Assembly (NCBI RefSeq): GCF_016735115.1
Contig: NZ_JAERQJ010000011.1
Location: 1 to 64,000 of the forward strand
DNA length: 64,000 nt
Source of the DNA: Aquimarina mytili
GTDB lineage: Bacteria > Bacteroidota > Bacteroidia > Flavobacteriales > Flavobacteriaceae
Direction: 5' to 3'
Shown here piece by piece: positions 1 to 9,800 of this stretch. The number at the start of each line of letters is the position of its first letter. Position 1 is the stretch's first letter. The notes beneath the pieces are model-generated. The model worked only from the letters and a program-made list of their open reading frames with translations. It made no database searches and had not been told where the DNA came from. The position numbers and the translations under genes were made by a program.

Positions 1-201
1 ACGTGGTGCACCATCTAAACCTACCCACTGACTACGATGTAGCCCCATAATACTCATAACACCTCGACTACCAGCATAGGCCGGATTAACACTAATCGTA
101 TTATACATGTATTGGGTATATTGGGCGTCTTGCTGCGCATGAATGAATGTAGTAGTGCAAGTAAATACCAACATTATAAATATAAGTAAGGGTCTATTCA
201 T
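1..201 (-). CDS. PorP/SprF-family type IX secretion membrane protein, N-terminal fragment
   Basis: The gene runs off the left edge of the window; only the first 67 codons are visible, starting at ATG 201-199. The product begins with a hydrophobic signal peptide ending near FIHAQ. It continues with QDAQYTQYMYNTISVNPAYAGSR (split as QDAQYTQYMY and NTISVNPAYAGSR) and a GLHRSQWVG segment. This opening (a Q-Y-MYN block followed by NPAYAG and then a QW block) is characteristic of the PorP/SprF family, outer-membrane beta-barrel proteins that work with the type IX secretion system or with individual secreted adhesins. The 5' end is well supported by the signal peptide. The rest of the gene and its partner lie outside the window, so I cannot say which secreted protein it serves. 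Confidence 0.8.
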   Translation of the reverse strand, partial: MNRPLLIFIMLVFTCTTTFIHAQQDAQYTQYMYNTISVNPAYAGSRGVMSIMGLHRSQWVGLDGAPR

Positions 202-297
202 TAGAATTTTAATTGATTTAGGGATTAACAAATATATAGTATATTATATAAATACCATATTATTAGCATACTATCGACAATAAATATTGAAAGATAA

Positions 298-333
298 TTT
301 GATTCTTACATTGTGTTTTTAGTGCTATATTTG
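298..333 (+). promoter_or_regulatory. Candidate Bacteroidota sigma-A promoter of prfC
   Basis: TATATTTG at 326-333 fits the Bacteroidota -7 element TAnnTTTG and lies 22 nt before the prfC ATG. A TTTG at 298-301 could be the -33 element, but the spacing of 24 is longer than usual. The -7 match is good and the -33 is weak. Confidence 0.4.
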
Positions 334-355
334 CACCTTCATCACTACATATACA

Positions 356-1942
356 ATGAAATTTACAGACGAAATAGGAAGAAGGAGAACCTTTGGGATC
401 ATCTCTCACCCGGATGCCGGTAAAACCACATTAACAGAAAAACTATTACTTTTTGGAGGAGCTATTCAAGAAGCCGGAGCGGTAAAATCGAATAAAATCA
501 AAAAAGGAGCAACCAGTGATTTTATGGAAATCGAACGCCAGCGTGGTATATCAGTAGCAACTTCTGTATTAGCTTTTGAGTATAAAAATATTAAGATCAA
601 TATTCTTGATACTCCAGGACATAAGGATTTTGCAGAAGACACATTTAGGACCTTAACCGCTGTAGATAGTGTAATTGTTGTAATTGATGTTGCTAAGGGT
701 GTAGAGGAACAAACCGAAAAACTAGTATCGGTATGTAGAATGCGTAACATTCCAATGATAGTTTTTATCAACAAACTTGATAGAGAAGGTAAAGATGCTT
801 TTGAACTTCTGGATGAAATTGAGCAAAAATTAGGTCTTACTGTTACCCCTCTTAGTTTTCCAATCGGTATGGGGTATGATTTTAAAGGGATATATAATAT
901 TTGGGAGAAAAATATTAACCTTTTTAGTGGAGATAGTAGAAAGAATATAGAAGAAAATATTGAGATTTCTGATTTAGCATCCCAAGAACTGAATAAAATC
1001 ATTGGAGACAGACCTGCAGAGACGCTAAGAGAAGAAATCGAGCTCGTTGAAGGTATATATCCAAAATTTGAAAACGAAGCCTACAAAAACGGAGAATTAC
1101 AACCTGTGTTTTTTGGATCAGCATTAAATAACTTTGGCGTTAGAGAATTGCTAGATTGCTTTGTTAGTATAGCACCCCCACCAAGACCAAAAGAAAGTGA
1201 TGTACGTATTGTAAAACCTGAAGAAAATGATTTTACAGGATTTGTATTTAAAATTCATGCCAATATGGATCCTAAACACAGAGATCGATTGGCTTTTGTA
1301 AAAATTGTTTCAGGTACTTTTGAAAGAAATGTACCCTATCTACACACAAGGCATAATAAAAAACTTAAGTTTTCCAGTCCAAATGCTTTTTTTGCAGAAA
1401 AGAAAGAAATTGTAGACATATCCTATCCAGGTGATATCGTCGGGCTACATGATACGGGTAACTTCAAGATTGGGGATACGCTTACAAAAGGAGAGATTCT
1501 TCATTATAAAGGTATCCCAAGTTTTTCGCCAGAACATTTTAGATATATTAACAATGCGGATCCTATGAAATCTAAACAATTGGCTAAAGGAATTGATCAA
1601 TTAATGGATGAAGGAGTGGCTCAATTATTTACTTTAGAATTAAACGGAAGAAAAGTTATCGGTACCGTAGGGGCGCTTCAATATGAAGTTATTCAATATC
1701 GATTGGAGCATGAATATGGTGCAAAATGTACTTATGAAAACCTAAATGTCCATAAAGCATGTTGGGTAGATCCCGAAGATCCAAACAACGAAGAATTCAA
1801 AGATTTTAAACGTGTAAAAAGCAAGTTCTTAGCTAAAGACAAGCAAGGACAACTTGTTTTCTTGGCCGATTCTTCATTTAGTTTACAAATGACTCAGCAA
1901 AAATATCCTTCGATACAATTTCATTTTACTTCGGAGTTTTAG
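356..1942 (+). CDS. prfC: Peptide chain release factor 3 (RF3)
   Basis: RF3 is a translational GTPase that removes RF1/RF2 from the ribosome after peptide release. The 528-residue length is typical of the family. The G1 P-loop (GIISHPDAGKTTL, residues 14-26), the switch II motif DTPGHKDF (about 84-91) and the NKLD guanine-specificity motif (about 138-141) are all present. They are followed by the domain II and C-terminal RF3 regions, ending in QKYPSIQFHF. The gene stands alone on the plus strand behind a candidate promoter and ends at a strong hairpin that also serves the convergent DUF3467 gene. No Shine-Dalgarno sequence precedes the ATG, as usual in this phylum. An LepA or EF-G assignment is unlikely because the C-terminal half is RF3-like. 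Confidence 0.96.
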   Translation: MKFTDEIGRRRTFGIISHPDAGKTTLTEKLLLFGGAIQEAGAVKSNKIKKGATSDFMEIERQRGISVATSVLAFEYKNIKINILDTPGHKDFAEDTFRTLTAVDSVIVVIDVAKGVEEQTEKLVSVCRMRNIPMIVFINKLDREGKDAFELLDEIEQKLGLTVTPLSFPIGMGYDFKGIYNIWEKNINLFSGDSRKNIEENIEISDLASQELNKIIGDRPAETLREEIELVEGIYPKFENEAYKNGELQPVFFGSALNNFGVRELLDCFVSIAPPPRPKESDVRIVKPEENDFTGFVFKIHANMDPKHRDRLAFVKIVSGTFERNVPYLHTRHNKKLKFSSPNAFFAEKKEIVDISYPGDIVGLHDTGNFKIGDTLTKGEILHYKGIPSFSPEHFRYINNADPMKSKQLAKGIDQLMDEGVAQLFTLELNGRKVIGTVGALQYEVIQYRLEHEYGAKCTYENLNVHKACWVDPEDPNNEEFKDFKRVKSKFLAKDKQGQLVFLADSSFSLQMTQQKYPSIQFHFTSEF

Positions 1943-1962
1943 ACGGTATAGGGCGAAAGCAT

Positions 1963-1997
1963 AAAAAACCGGTTAGAAAATATCTAACCGGTTTTTT
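1963..1997. terminator. Bidirectional intrinsic terminator between prfC and the DUF3467 gene
   Basis: A perfect 15-bp stem (1963-1977 with 1983-1997) around a 5-nt loop has an A-tract on the left arm and a T-tract on the right. It can therefore stop both prfC from the left and the rpoBC/DUF3467 operon from the right. Confidence 0.9.
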
Positions 1998-2021
1998 ATA
2001 GTTCTATTTAAAAATAAAAGA

Positions 2022-2342
2022 TTAAGCCTCTCCAGTAGGACCAAAATTCATTGGTATTGGTGGTTGCTCATAATCTTTAATCTCTCCATGAGCAGCCTCA
2101 AACCTATTAACATTATCATTAAGGGCTTTTAACAACCGTTTGGCATGTTGTGGAGTCAAAATAATTCGGCTCTTCACTTTACTTTTAGGTCTACCAGGCA
2201 TAATATTTACAAAATCAACAACAAATTCTGAAACGGAGTGATTAATAATAGCCAGGTTACTATAGATTCCATCTGCTATTGATTCATCTAACTCTATATT
2301 TAATTGATTCTGTTTTTGATTTTGATTTTTATTGTCTGCCAT
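2022..2342 (-). CDS. DUF3467 family protein downstream of rpoC
   Basis: This 106-residue cytosolic protein matches the DUF3467 pattern: a short glutamine/asparagine-rich N-terminus (NKNQNQKQNQLNIELDE), then YSNLAIINHSVSEFVVDFVNIMPG, then RIILTPQHAKRLLKALNDNVNRFE. The function is unknown. It lies 69 nt downstream of rpoC, with a hairpin in the gap that would terminate or thin out rpoC transcripts. It probably receives read-through from the rpoBC operon or uses its own weak promoter. It sits in the same position in many Bacteroidota genomes, which suggests but does not prove a link with transcription or translation. Confidence 0.85.
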   Translation of the reverse strand: MADNKNQNQKQNQLNIELDESIADGIYSNLAIINHSVSEFVVDFVNIMPGRPKSKVKSRIILTPQHAKRLLKALNDNVNRFEAAHGEIKDYEQPPIPMNFGPTGEA

Positions 2343-2378
2343 TTCAAGTTCTTTTATTGTACTTCTTTTTAAAAAAAG

Positions 2379-2406
2379 AAAGCCTGCCTAGAGAGCGGCA
2401 GGCTTT
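2379..2406 (-). terminator. Intrinsic terminator after rpoC
   Basis: The stem AGCCTGCC (2381-2388) pairs with GGCAGGCT (2397-2404) around an 8-nt loop, extended by AA/TT. Read on the minus strand it is followed by a U-rich run (CTTTCTTTTTTT). It lies between rpoC and the DUF3467 gene, so it may be partial rather than absolute. Confidence 0.75.
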
Positions 2407-2411
2407 TCGTA

Positions 2412-5400
2412 TTAATTATAATTAACTTCTTGTCGTTGTTCCATTCGATCTTCGAATTCTTCTTTAGAACCTACAATAATGCTTTCGTAATCTCTCATTC
2501 CTGTACCTGCTGGGATTCTATGTCCAACAATTACATTTTCTTTAAGACCTTCAAGCGTATCAACTTTACCGCTTACTGCAGCTTCGTTTAATACTTTTGT
2601 AGTTTCCTGGAAGGAAGCCGCTGAGATAAATGACTTCGTTTGAAGAGAAGCTCTGGTAATACCCTGTAAAATAGGTGTCGCAGTCGCCGGAGTTACATCT
2701 CTAGCTACAACTAAATTCTTATCTTCTCTACGTAATACTGAATTTTCATCTCTAAGATCACGAGGAGAAATAATTTGACCTGGTTTAAGGTTTTCGCTAT
2801 CTCCTGCGTCTTCTACAACCTTCATTCCGAAGATTTCATCATTCTCTTCTATAAAGTCTGATTTATGAACCAGTTGATTTTCTAAGAAAATAGTATCTCC
2901 CGGATCCTGGATTCTTACTTTACGCATCATCTGTCTTACCACTACTTCAAAGTGCTTATCATTAATTTTCACACCTTGTAGTCGGTAAACCTCCTGTACT
3001 TCATTAACTAAGTATTGTTGTACAGCAGATGGTCCTTTAATCTTAAGAATATCTTCTGGAGTGATAGAACCATCAGATAATGGCATACCTGCTCTTACAT
3101 AATCGTTTTCCTGAACAAGGATCTGATTAGAAAGCTTTACAAGATATTTCTTAATCTCACCTATTCTAGACTCTACAATGATTTCGCGGTTACCACGCTT
3201 GATTTTACCAAAAGATACAACACCATCGATCTCACTAACAACAGCAGGGTTAGATGGGTTACGTGCTTCGAATAATTCAGTTACTCTTGGCAGACCTCCT
3301 GTAATATCACCAGCTTTAGCTGACTTACGAGGTATTTTAACCAGAATCTTACCTACCTTAATCTTGTCGTTATCATCTACCATAAGGTGGGCACCTACCG
3401 GAAGGTTATATGAACGTAACACTTCATCTCCTTTACCTAATACATGAAGCGTAGGTATCTTTTTCTTATCTCGAGATTCAGAAATTACTTTTTCCTGGAA
3501 ACCAGTTTGTTCATCAATTTCTACCTGATATGTAACCCCTTGTTCGATGTTTTCGTAACTTACTTTACCAGCAAATTCAGAAATAATAACACCATTATAA
3601 GGATCCCATTGACAGATCACCTGTTCCTCCTTTAAGGTATCACCATCCTTAATGAATAGTTGAGAACCATAAGGGATTAGGTTTGTACTTAAAACTATCT
3701 TCGTCTTTGGGTCAATTATCTTCACCTCTGAAGTACGAGAGATCACTACATCTATTTCATTTCCTTCTGCATCTTCACCTTTAACCGTTTTAAGTTCTTC
3801 TATTTCTGCTTTACCAGAAAACTTAGATTTTAATTGGTTTTCTTCAGAAATGTTACCTGCGATACCTCCCACGTGGAATGTACGTAATGTAAGCTGTGTT
3901 CCAGGCTCACCAATTGATTGAGCTGCAACTACACCTACAGCCTCACCTCGTTGAACTGTTTTACCAGTTGCAAGATTACGACCATAACATTTCACACAGA
4001 TTCCTTTCTTAGCTTCACAAGTCAGTGCAGAACGTACTTCTACAGATTCTACAGGAGAATTTTCAATAATTTTAGCTGTAACATCATCAATTTCTACTCC
4101 AGCTTCAACCAATACTTCTTGAGTAAGAGGATTAATTACATCTTGTAATGAAGTTCTACCAACAATTCTTGCACCTAAACCTTCGATAATCTCTTCGTTT
4201 TTCTTTAACGGAGTTACCTCTACACCTCTAAGCGTACCACAATCTTCTATATTAACAATAACATCTTGTGCCACATCTACCAAACGACGTGTAAGATATC
4301 CAGCATCTGCCGTTTTAAGAGCGGTATCTGCAAGACCTTTACGAGCACCGTGAGTAGAGATAAAGTATTCAAGAATCGAAAGTCCTTCTTTAAAGTTAGA
4401 AAGAATAGGGTTTTCGATAATCTCTCCTCCGGCAGAACTAGCTTTCTTAGGTTTTGCCATCAATCCACGCATTCCGGTTAACTGACGAATCTGTTCTTTA
4501 GATCCCCTAGCTCCAGAATCAAGCATCATATATACAGAGTTGAATCCTTGTTGGTCCTCTCTAATACGCTTCATCGACAACTCGGTAAGGTTTGCGTTTG
4601 TTGTTGTCCAAACATCAATTACCTGATTGTATCGCTCGTTATTAGTGATAAGTCCCATGTTATAACTTCCTACGATTTCATCTACCTTTTTATTAGCACT
4701 CGCAATCATCGTGTGCTTTTCTTGAGGTATAATGATATCTCCCAAACTGAATGATAATCCACCCTGGAATGCAAAGTTATATCCTAATTTCTTGATTTCA
4801 TCTAAGAAAACAGCTGTTTCAGGAACACTAGTAACTTTCAAGATATCACCAATAATATCTCTAAGAGATTTCTTGGTTAATACCTCATTGATATATCCAG
4901 CTTGCTCAGGAACTTTTTCATTAAATAATACTCTACCTGTGGTAGTTTCGATTATTTTAGTTACTGATTCACCTTCTTCATTAATATCTTTAGTTCTTAC
5001 TTTGATATTAGCATTGATATCTAATCTCTTCTCGTTATATGCGATCACAACTTCCTCTGGAGAATAGAATGTCAAATCTTCACCTTTTATTTCTAACTCT
5101 GAAGTAGATCTACGTGATTTGGTCATATAATAAAGACCCAATACCATATCCTGAGAAGGTACGGTTACCGGAGAACCATTAGCAGGGTTTAAGATGTTAT
5201 GTGAAGCAAGCATCAATAACTGTGCTTCTAAAATTGCCTCTGGACCCAGTGGTAAGTGTACCGCCATCTGATCCCCATCAAAATCTGCATTAAATGCAGT
5301 ACATACTAATGGGTGTAATTGAATCGCTTTACCTTCAATAAGTTTAGGTTGGAATGCCTGAATACCTAATCGGTGAAGCGTAGGAGCACGGTTTAGTAAT

Positions 5401-6713
5401 ACTGGATGTCCTTTAAGAACATTTTCTAAGATATCCCAAACAACAGGCTCTTTTCTATCTATAATCTTTTTAGCCGATTTTACAGTTTTTACAATACCAC
5501 GTTCAATCAACTTTCTGATTACAAATGGTTTGTATAGCTCTGCAGCCATATTTTTTGGAAGACCACATTCGAATAATTTCAATTCTGGTCCTACAACGAT
5601 TACCGAACGAGCTGAATAATCCACACGTTTACCAAGTAAGTTTTGACGGAAACGTCCTTGCTTACCTTTTAACGAATCAGATAATGATTTTAATGGTCTG
5701 TTAGAATCTGTTTTAACAGCAGATGCTTTACGTGTATTATCAAATAATGAATCTACAGATTCTTGAAGCATACGCTTTTCGTTACGAAGAATTACTTCAG
5801 GAGCTTTAATCTCCATCAAACGCTTCAAACGATTGTTACGTATAATTACACGACGATATAAATCATTCAAATCAGATGTTGCAAAACGACCACCATCAAG
5901 TGGTACCAATGGGCGTAATTCTGGCGGAATTACTGGTACTACTTTAAGGATCATCCATTCTGGACGGTTTTCTCTATTTTTGTTTGCATCACGGAACGAC
6001 TCTACAACCTGAAGACGTTTAAGTGCTTCTGTTTTACGTTGTTTTGAAGTTTCGTTATTTGCTTTATGTCTTAATTCATAAGAAAGTGCGTCAAGATCAA
6101 TTCTTCTTAGAATCTCGATCAAGCACTCTGCTCCCATTTTAGCGATAAATTTATTTGGATCAGTATCGTCCAAATATAAATTCTCTTGTGGAAGGCTATC
6201 TAGGATATTAAGATATTCTTCTTCTGTAAGGAAATCCATTTTTTGTACTGGCTCTCCTTCTTCATTTTTGGCAATACCAGGCTGGATTACTACGTAACGC
6301 TCGTAGTATATAATCATATCCAGCTTTTTAGAAGGAAGGCCTAATAAATATCCTATTTTATTTGGTAAAGAACGGAAATACCAAATGTGTGCCACAGGAA
6401 CCACTAAGTTAATGTGACCTACACGGTCTCTACGTACTTTCTTTTCGGTAACTTCTACCCCACATCGATCACAAACAATACCTTTGTAACGAATTCTTTT
6501 ATATTTACCACAAGCACATTCAAAGTCCTTTACAGGTCCAAAGATACGCTCACAGAACAAACCATCACGCTCAGGTTTGTGAGTACGATAATTGATAGTT
6601 TCAGGTTTTAATACTTCTCCGTTTGATTGCGCCAAAACTGATTCTGGAGAAGCTAAACCAATAGAGATCTTATTAAATCTCTTTACTGTATTCTTATCAT
6701 TATTTCTTGCCAT
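2412..6713 (-). CDS. rpoC: DNA-directed RNA polymerase subunit beta'
   Basis: This is the largest catalytic subunit of RNA polymerase, 1433 residues, a normal length for Bacteroidota. The N-terminal zinc-binding cysteines are visible at residues 66, 68, 81 and 84 (CACG...CDRC). The active-site magnesium loop NADFDGDQM lies near residue 475. The second zinc site is formed by the DCGT and CEAKKGICVKC segments near residues 820-910. The ATG at 6713 follows the 107-nt gap after rpoB, and no better start lies upstream. It forms the end of the rplKAJL-rpoBC operon on the minus strand. I see no frameshift or truncation. Confidence 0.98.
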   Translation of the reverse strand: MARNNDKNTVKRFNKISIGLASPESVLAQSNGEVLKPETINYRTHKPERDGLFCERIFGPVKDFECACGKYKRIRYKGIVCDRCGVEVTEKKVRRDRVGHINLVVPVAHIWYFRSLPNKIGYLLGLPSKKLDMIIYYERYVVIQPGIAKNEEGEPVQKMDFLTEEEYLNILDSLPQENLYLDDTDPNKFIAKMGAECLIEILRRIDLDALSYELRHKANNETSKQRKTEALKRLQVVESFRDANKNRENRPEWMILKVVPVIPPELRPLVPLDGGRFATSDLNDLYRRVIIRNNRLKRLMEIKAPEVILRNEKRMLQESVDSLFDNTRKASAVKTDSNRPLKSLSDSLKGKQGRFRQNLLGKRVDYSARSVIVVGPELKLFECGLPKNMAAELYKPFVIRKLIERGIVKTVKSAKKIIDRKEPVVWDILENVLKGHPVLLNRAPTLHRLGIQAFQPKLIEGKAIQLHPLVCTAFNADFDGDQMAVHLPLGPEAILEAQLLMLASHNILNPANGSPVTVPSQDMVLGLYYMTKSRRSTSELEIKGEDLTFYSPEEVVIAYNEKRLDINANIKVRTKDINEEGESVTKIIETTTGRVLFNEKVPEQAGYINEVLTKKSLRDIIGDILKVTSVPETAVFLDEIKKLGYNFAFQGGLSFSLGDIIIPQEKHTMIASANKKVDEIVGSYNMGLITNNERYNQVIDVWTTTNANLTELSMKRIREDQQGFNSVYMMLDSGARGSKEQIRQLTGMRGLMAKPKKASSAGGEIIENPILSNFKEGLSILEYFISTHGARKGLADTALKTADAGYLTRRLVDVAQDVIVNIEDCGTLRGVEVTPLKKNEEIIEGLGARIVGRTSLQDVINPLTQEVLVEAGVEIDDVTAKIIENSPVESVEVRSALTCEAKKGICVKCYGRNLATGKTVQRGEAVGVVAAQSIGEPGTQLTLRTFHVGGIAGNISEENQLKSKFSGKAEIEELKTVKGEDAEGNEIDVVISRTSEVKIIDPKTKIVLSTNLIPYGSQLFIKDGDTLKEEQVICQWDPYNGVIISEFAGKVSYENIEQGVTYQVEIDEQTGFQEKVISESRDKKKIPTLHVLGKGDEVLRSYNLPVGAHLMVDDNDKIKVGKILVKIPRKSAKAGDITGGLPRVTELFEARNPSNPAVVSEIDGVVSFGKIKRGNREIIVESRIGEIKKYLVKLSNQILVQENDYVRAGMPLSDGSITPEDILKIKGPSAVQQYLVNEVQEVYRLQGVKINDKHFEVVVRQMMRKVRIQDPGDTIFLENQLVHKSDFIEENDEIFGMKVVEDAGDSENLKPGQIISPRDLRDENSVLRREDKNLVVARDVTPATATPILQGITRASLQTKSFISAASFQETTKVLNEAAVSGKVDTLEGLKENVIVGHRIPAGTGMRDYESIIVGSKEEFEDRMEQRQEVNYN

Positions 6714-6775
6714 AATATATGGTTGCTAAAGAATTATTGTAATTTAAAATTGAATAACATTTGGTATTTTGAACT

Positions 6776-6803
6776 AACTACCCTTCGACAAGCTCAGGGT
6801 GAA
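6776..6803. repeat. REP-like palindromic repeat in the rpoB-rpoC gap
   Basis: ACCCTTCGACAAGCTCAGGGT forms an imperfect palindrome (outer ACCCT/AGGGT). Its core CTTCGACAAGCTCAG (6783-6797) recurs in related form at about 58992 and 59808 in this window. It looks like a dispersed intergenic repeat that landed between two essential genes. Confidence 0.6.
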
Positions 6804-6820
6804 AGCTTTAACACCTTTCA

Positions 6821-9800
6821 TTATTCTTCTAATCTGATATCCAGACCCAGACCTTTTAATTCGTGCATTAATACGTTAAAAGATTCTGGTAATCCAGGTT
6901 CTGGCATAGGCTCACCTTTAACGATACTTTCGTACGTCTTAGCTCTTCCTATAACATCATCAGATTTCACAGTCAATATCTCACGAAGCGTACTTGAAGC
7001 TCCATAAGCTTCAAGAGCCCAAACTTCCATCTCTCCAAAACGTTGACCACCAAACTGAGCTTTACCACCAAGTGGTTGCTGAGTAATCAAGGAGTATGGA
7101 CCGATAGAACGTGCGTGCATCTTATCATCTACCATGTGACCTAATTTAAGCATATAAATCACACCTACAGTAGCAGCTTGATCAAATCGATCACCTGTTC
7201 CACCATCATAAAGATACGTATGTCCAAATCTTGGAATTCCTGCTTCATCAGTCAATTCATTAATTTGATCAAGAGAAGCACCATCAAAAATTGGAGTAGC
7301 AAATTTTCTATTTAATTTTTGCCCGGCCCATCCTAATACAGTTTCATAAATCTGACCAATATTCATACGAGAAGGTACCCCAAGTGGATTCAATACGATA
7401 TCTACTGGTGTTCCATCTTCTAAGAAAGGCATATCTTCTTCTCTTACGATACGTGCAACAATACCTTTGTTACCGTGTCGACCTGCCATCTTATCACCTA
7501 CTTTTAATTTACGTTTTTTAGCAATGTAAACTTTAGCAAGTTTTATAATTCCTGAAGGTAATTCGTCTCCTACCGAGATTGTAAACTTCTCTCTTCTTAG
7601 GTTACCTTGTAAATCATTTTCTTTAATCTTATAGTTGTGGATAAGATCTGCAACCATACTATTAAGTTCATCATCGGTAGTCCATGTTCCTTTGGTAAGG
7701 TGTGCATAATCATCAACACTATTCAGCATTTTTTGAGTATACTTTTTACCTTTAGGAAGCACTTCTTCTCCTAAGTCATTCATAACACCTTGAGAAGTTT
7801 TACCTCCAACAATAGCAAATAACTTATCTACTAATTCTGATTTTAACAATTCAAATTTTGTATCGTAAGATCTCTCTAGGATATCAATATCTTCTTTGTC
7901 TTGAGAACGTTTTCTCTTATCTTTTATAGCACGTGCAAATAATTTTTTATCAATAACCACACCGTGTAATGATGGAGAAGCTTTTAAAGAAGCATCTTTA
8001 ACATCACCAGCTTTATCACCAAAGATCGCTCTTAATAGTTTTTCTTCTGGAGTAGGATCACTTTCTCCTTTTGGAGTAATTTTACCAATCAGAATATCAC
8101 CAGGTTTGATCTCTGCTCCAACACGGATCATACCGTTTTCATCAAGATCTTTTGTAGCCTCTTCAGAAACGTTAGGGATATCATTTGTCAATTCTTCATG
8201 ACCTAATTTAGTATCTCTAACTTCAAGAGAGTACTCATCGATATGAATAGAAGTAAAGATATCATCTCTAACTACTTTTTCAGAAATTACAATCGCATCC
8301 TCAAAGTTATATCCTTTCCAAGGCATAAAAGCCACTTTCATGTTTCTACCAAGTGCAAGCTCACCGTTTTCGGTTGCATACCCTTGACAAAGAACTTGAC
8401 CTTTTGTCACTCTATCCCCAACTCTTACAATTGGTTTAAGGTTGATACTTGTTCCCTGGTTTGTTTTACGGAACTTGATAAGGTTGTATGTTTTAGAATC
8501 ACCATCAAAACTAACCATTCTTTCCTCATCAGTTCTATCGTACTTGATCGTGATTTTTTGAGCATCAACATATTCTACAACTCCGTCTCCTTCTGCATTA
8601 ATCAATACTCTTGAGTCTGAAGCTACCTGACGTTCTAACCCTGTACCTACAATTGGAGCATCCACTCTTAATAATGGCACTGCCTGGCGCATCATGTTTG
8701 ATCCCATCAGTGCACGGTTTGCATCATCATGCTCTAAGAATGGGATTAACGATGCTGAAATCGATGCTATCTGATTTGGTGCGACATCTGCATAATTTAC
8801 ATTTGTTGGCTCAATTACCGGGAAGTCACCTTCCATACGAGCAATTACTTTATCAGATTCAATAGTTCCATCATCTTTTAATGGAATATTGGCTTGTGCA
8901 ATCAATTTCTCTTCTTCCTCTTCTGCACTTAAATATCTAAACTCGCTAATATCAACTTTACCTTCTTCAACTTTACGGTAAGGAGTCTCTAAGAATCCCA
9001 TTGAATTCACTTTTGCGAATACGGCAAGCGAAGAAATCAGACCAATATTTGGACCTTCAGGAGTTTCGATAGGACATAAACGACCATAATGTGTGTAGTG
9101 TACGTCACGAACCTCAAATCCTGCTCTTTCTCTTGATAAACCACCAGGTCCAAGAGCAGAAAGTCTACGTTTATGAGTAATCTCTGCTAATGGATTGGTT
9201 TGATCCATAAACTGAGATAGCTGATTCGTACCAAAGAACGAATTAATTACAGAAGATAAGGTTTTAGCATTGATCAAATCAATTGGCGTAAATACCTCAT
9301 TATCTCTAACATTCATACGCTCACGAATAGTACGAGCCATACGAGCTAAACCAACACCAAACTGTTGTGATAATTGCTCTCCTACAGTTCTAACACGACG
9401 ATTAGAAAGGTGATCAATATCATCAATCTCAGCTTTAGAATTAATTAACTCAATTAAGTATTTTATGATGGTAATGATATCTTCTTTGGTAAGCACTTGC
9501 TTATCCATTGCGATATCAAGACCCAATTTCTTATTCATTCTATAACGACCAACTTCACCTAAGTTATAACGTTGATCAGAGAAGAATAATTTGTCAATAA
9601 TACCTCGTGCAGTTTCCTCATCTGGTGGTTCTGCATTACGTAATTGACGATAAATATGTTCTACCGCTTCTTTTTCAGAATTGGTTGGATCTTTTTGTAA
9701 TGTATTATGGATAATTGCATAATCACCTTTTTGATTATCTTCTTTGTGCAATAAAATAGTTTTTGCACCAGATTCGATTATTTCTTCAAGGTGATCCTTA

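Noticed and set aside
466..1002. 178-codon minus-strand frame inside prfC
   Set aside because: It is a shadow of a certain gene with no family features and leucine/serine-rich composition.
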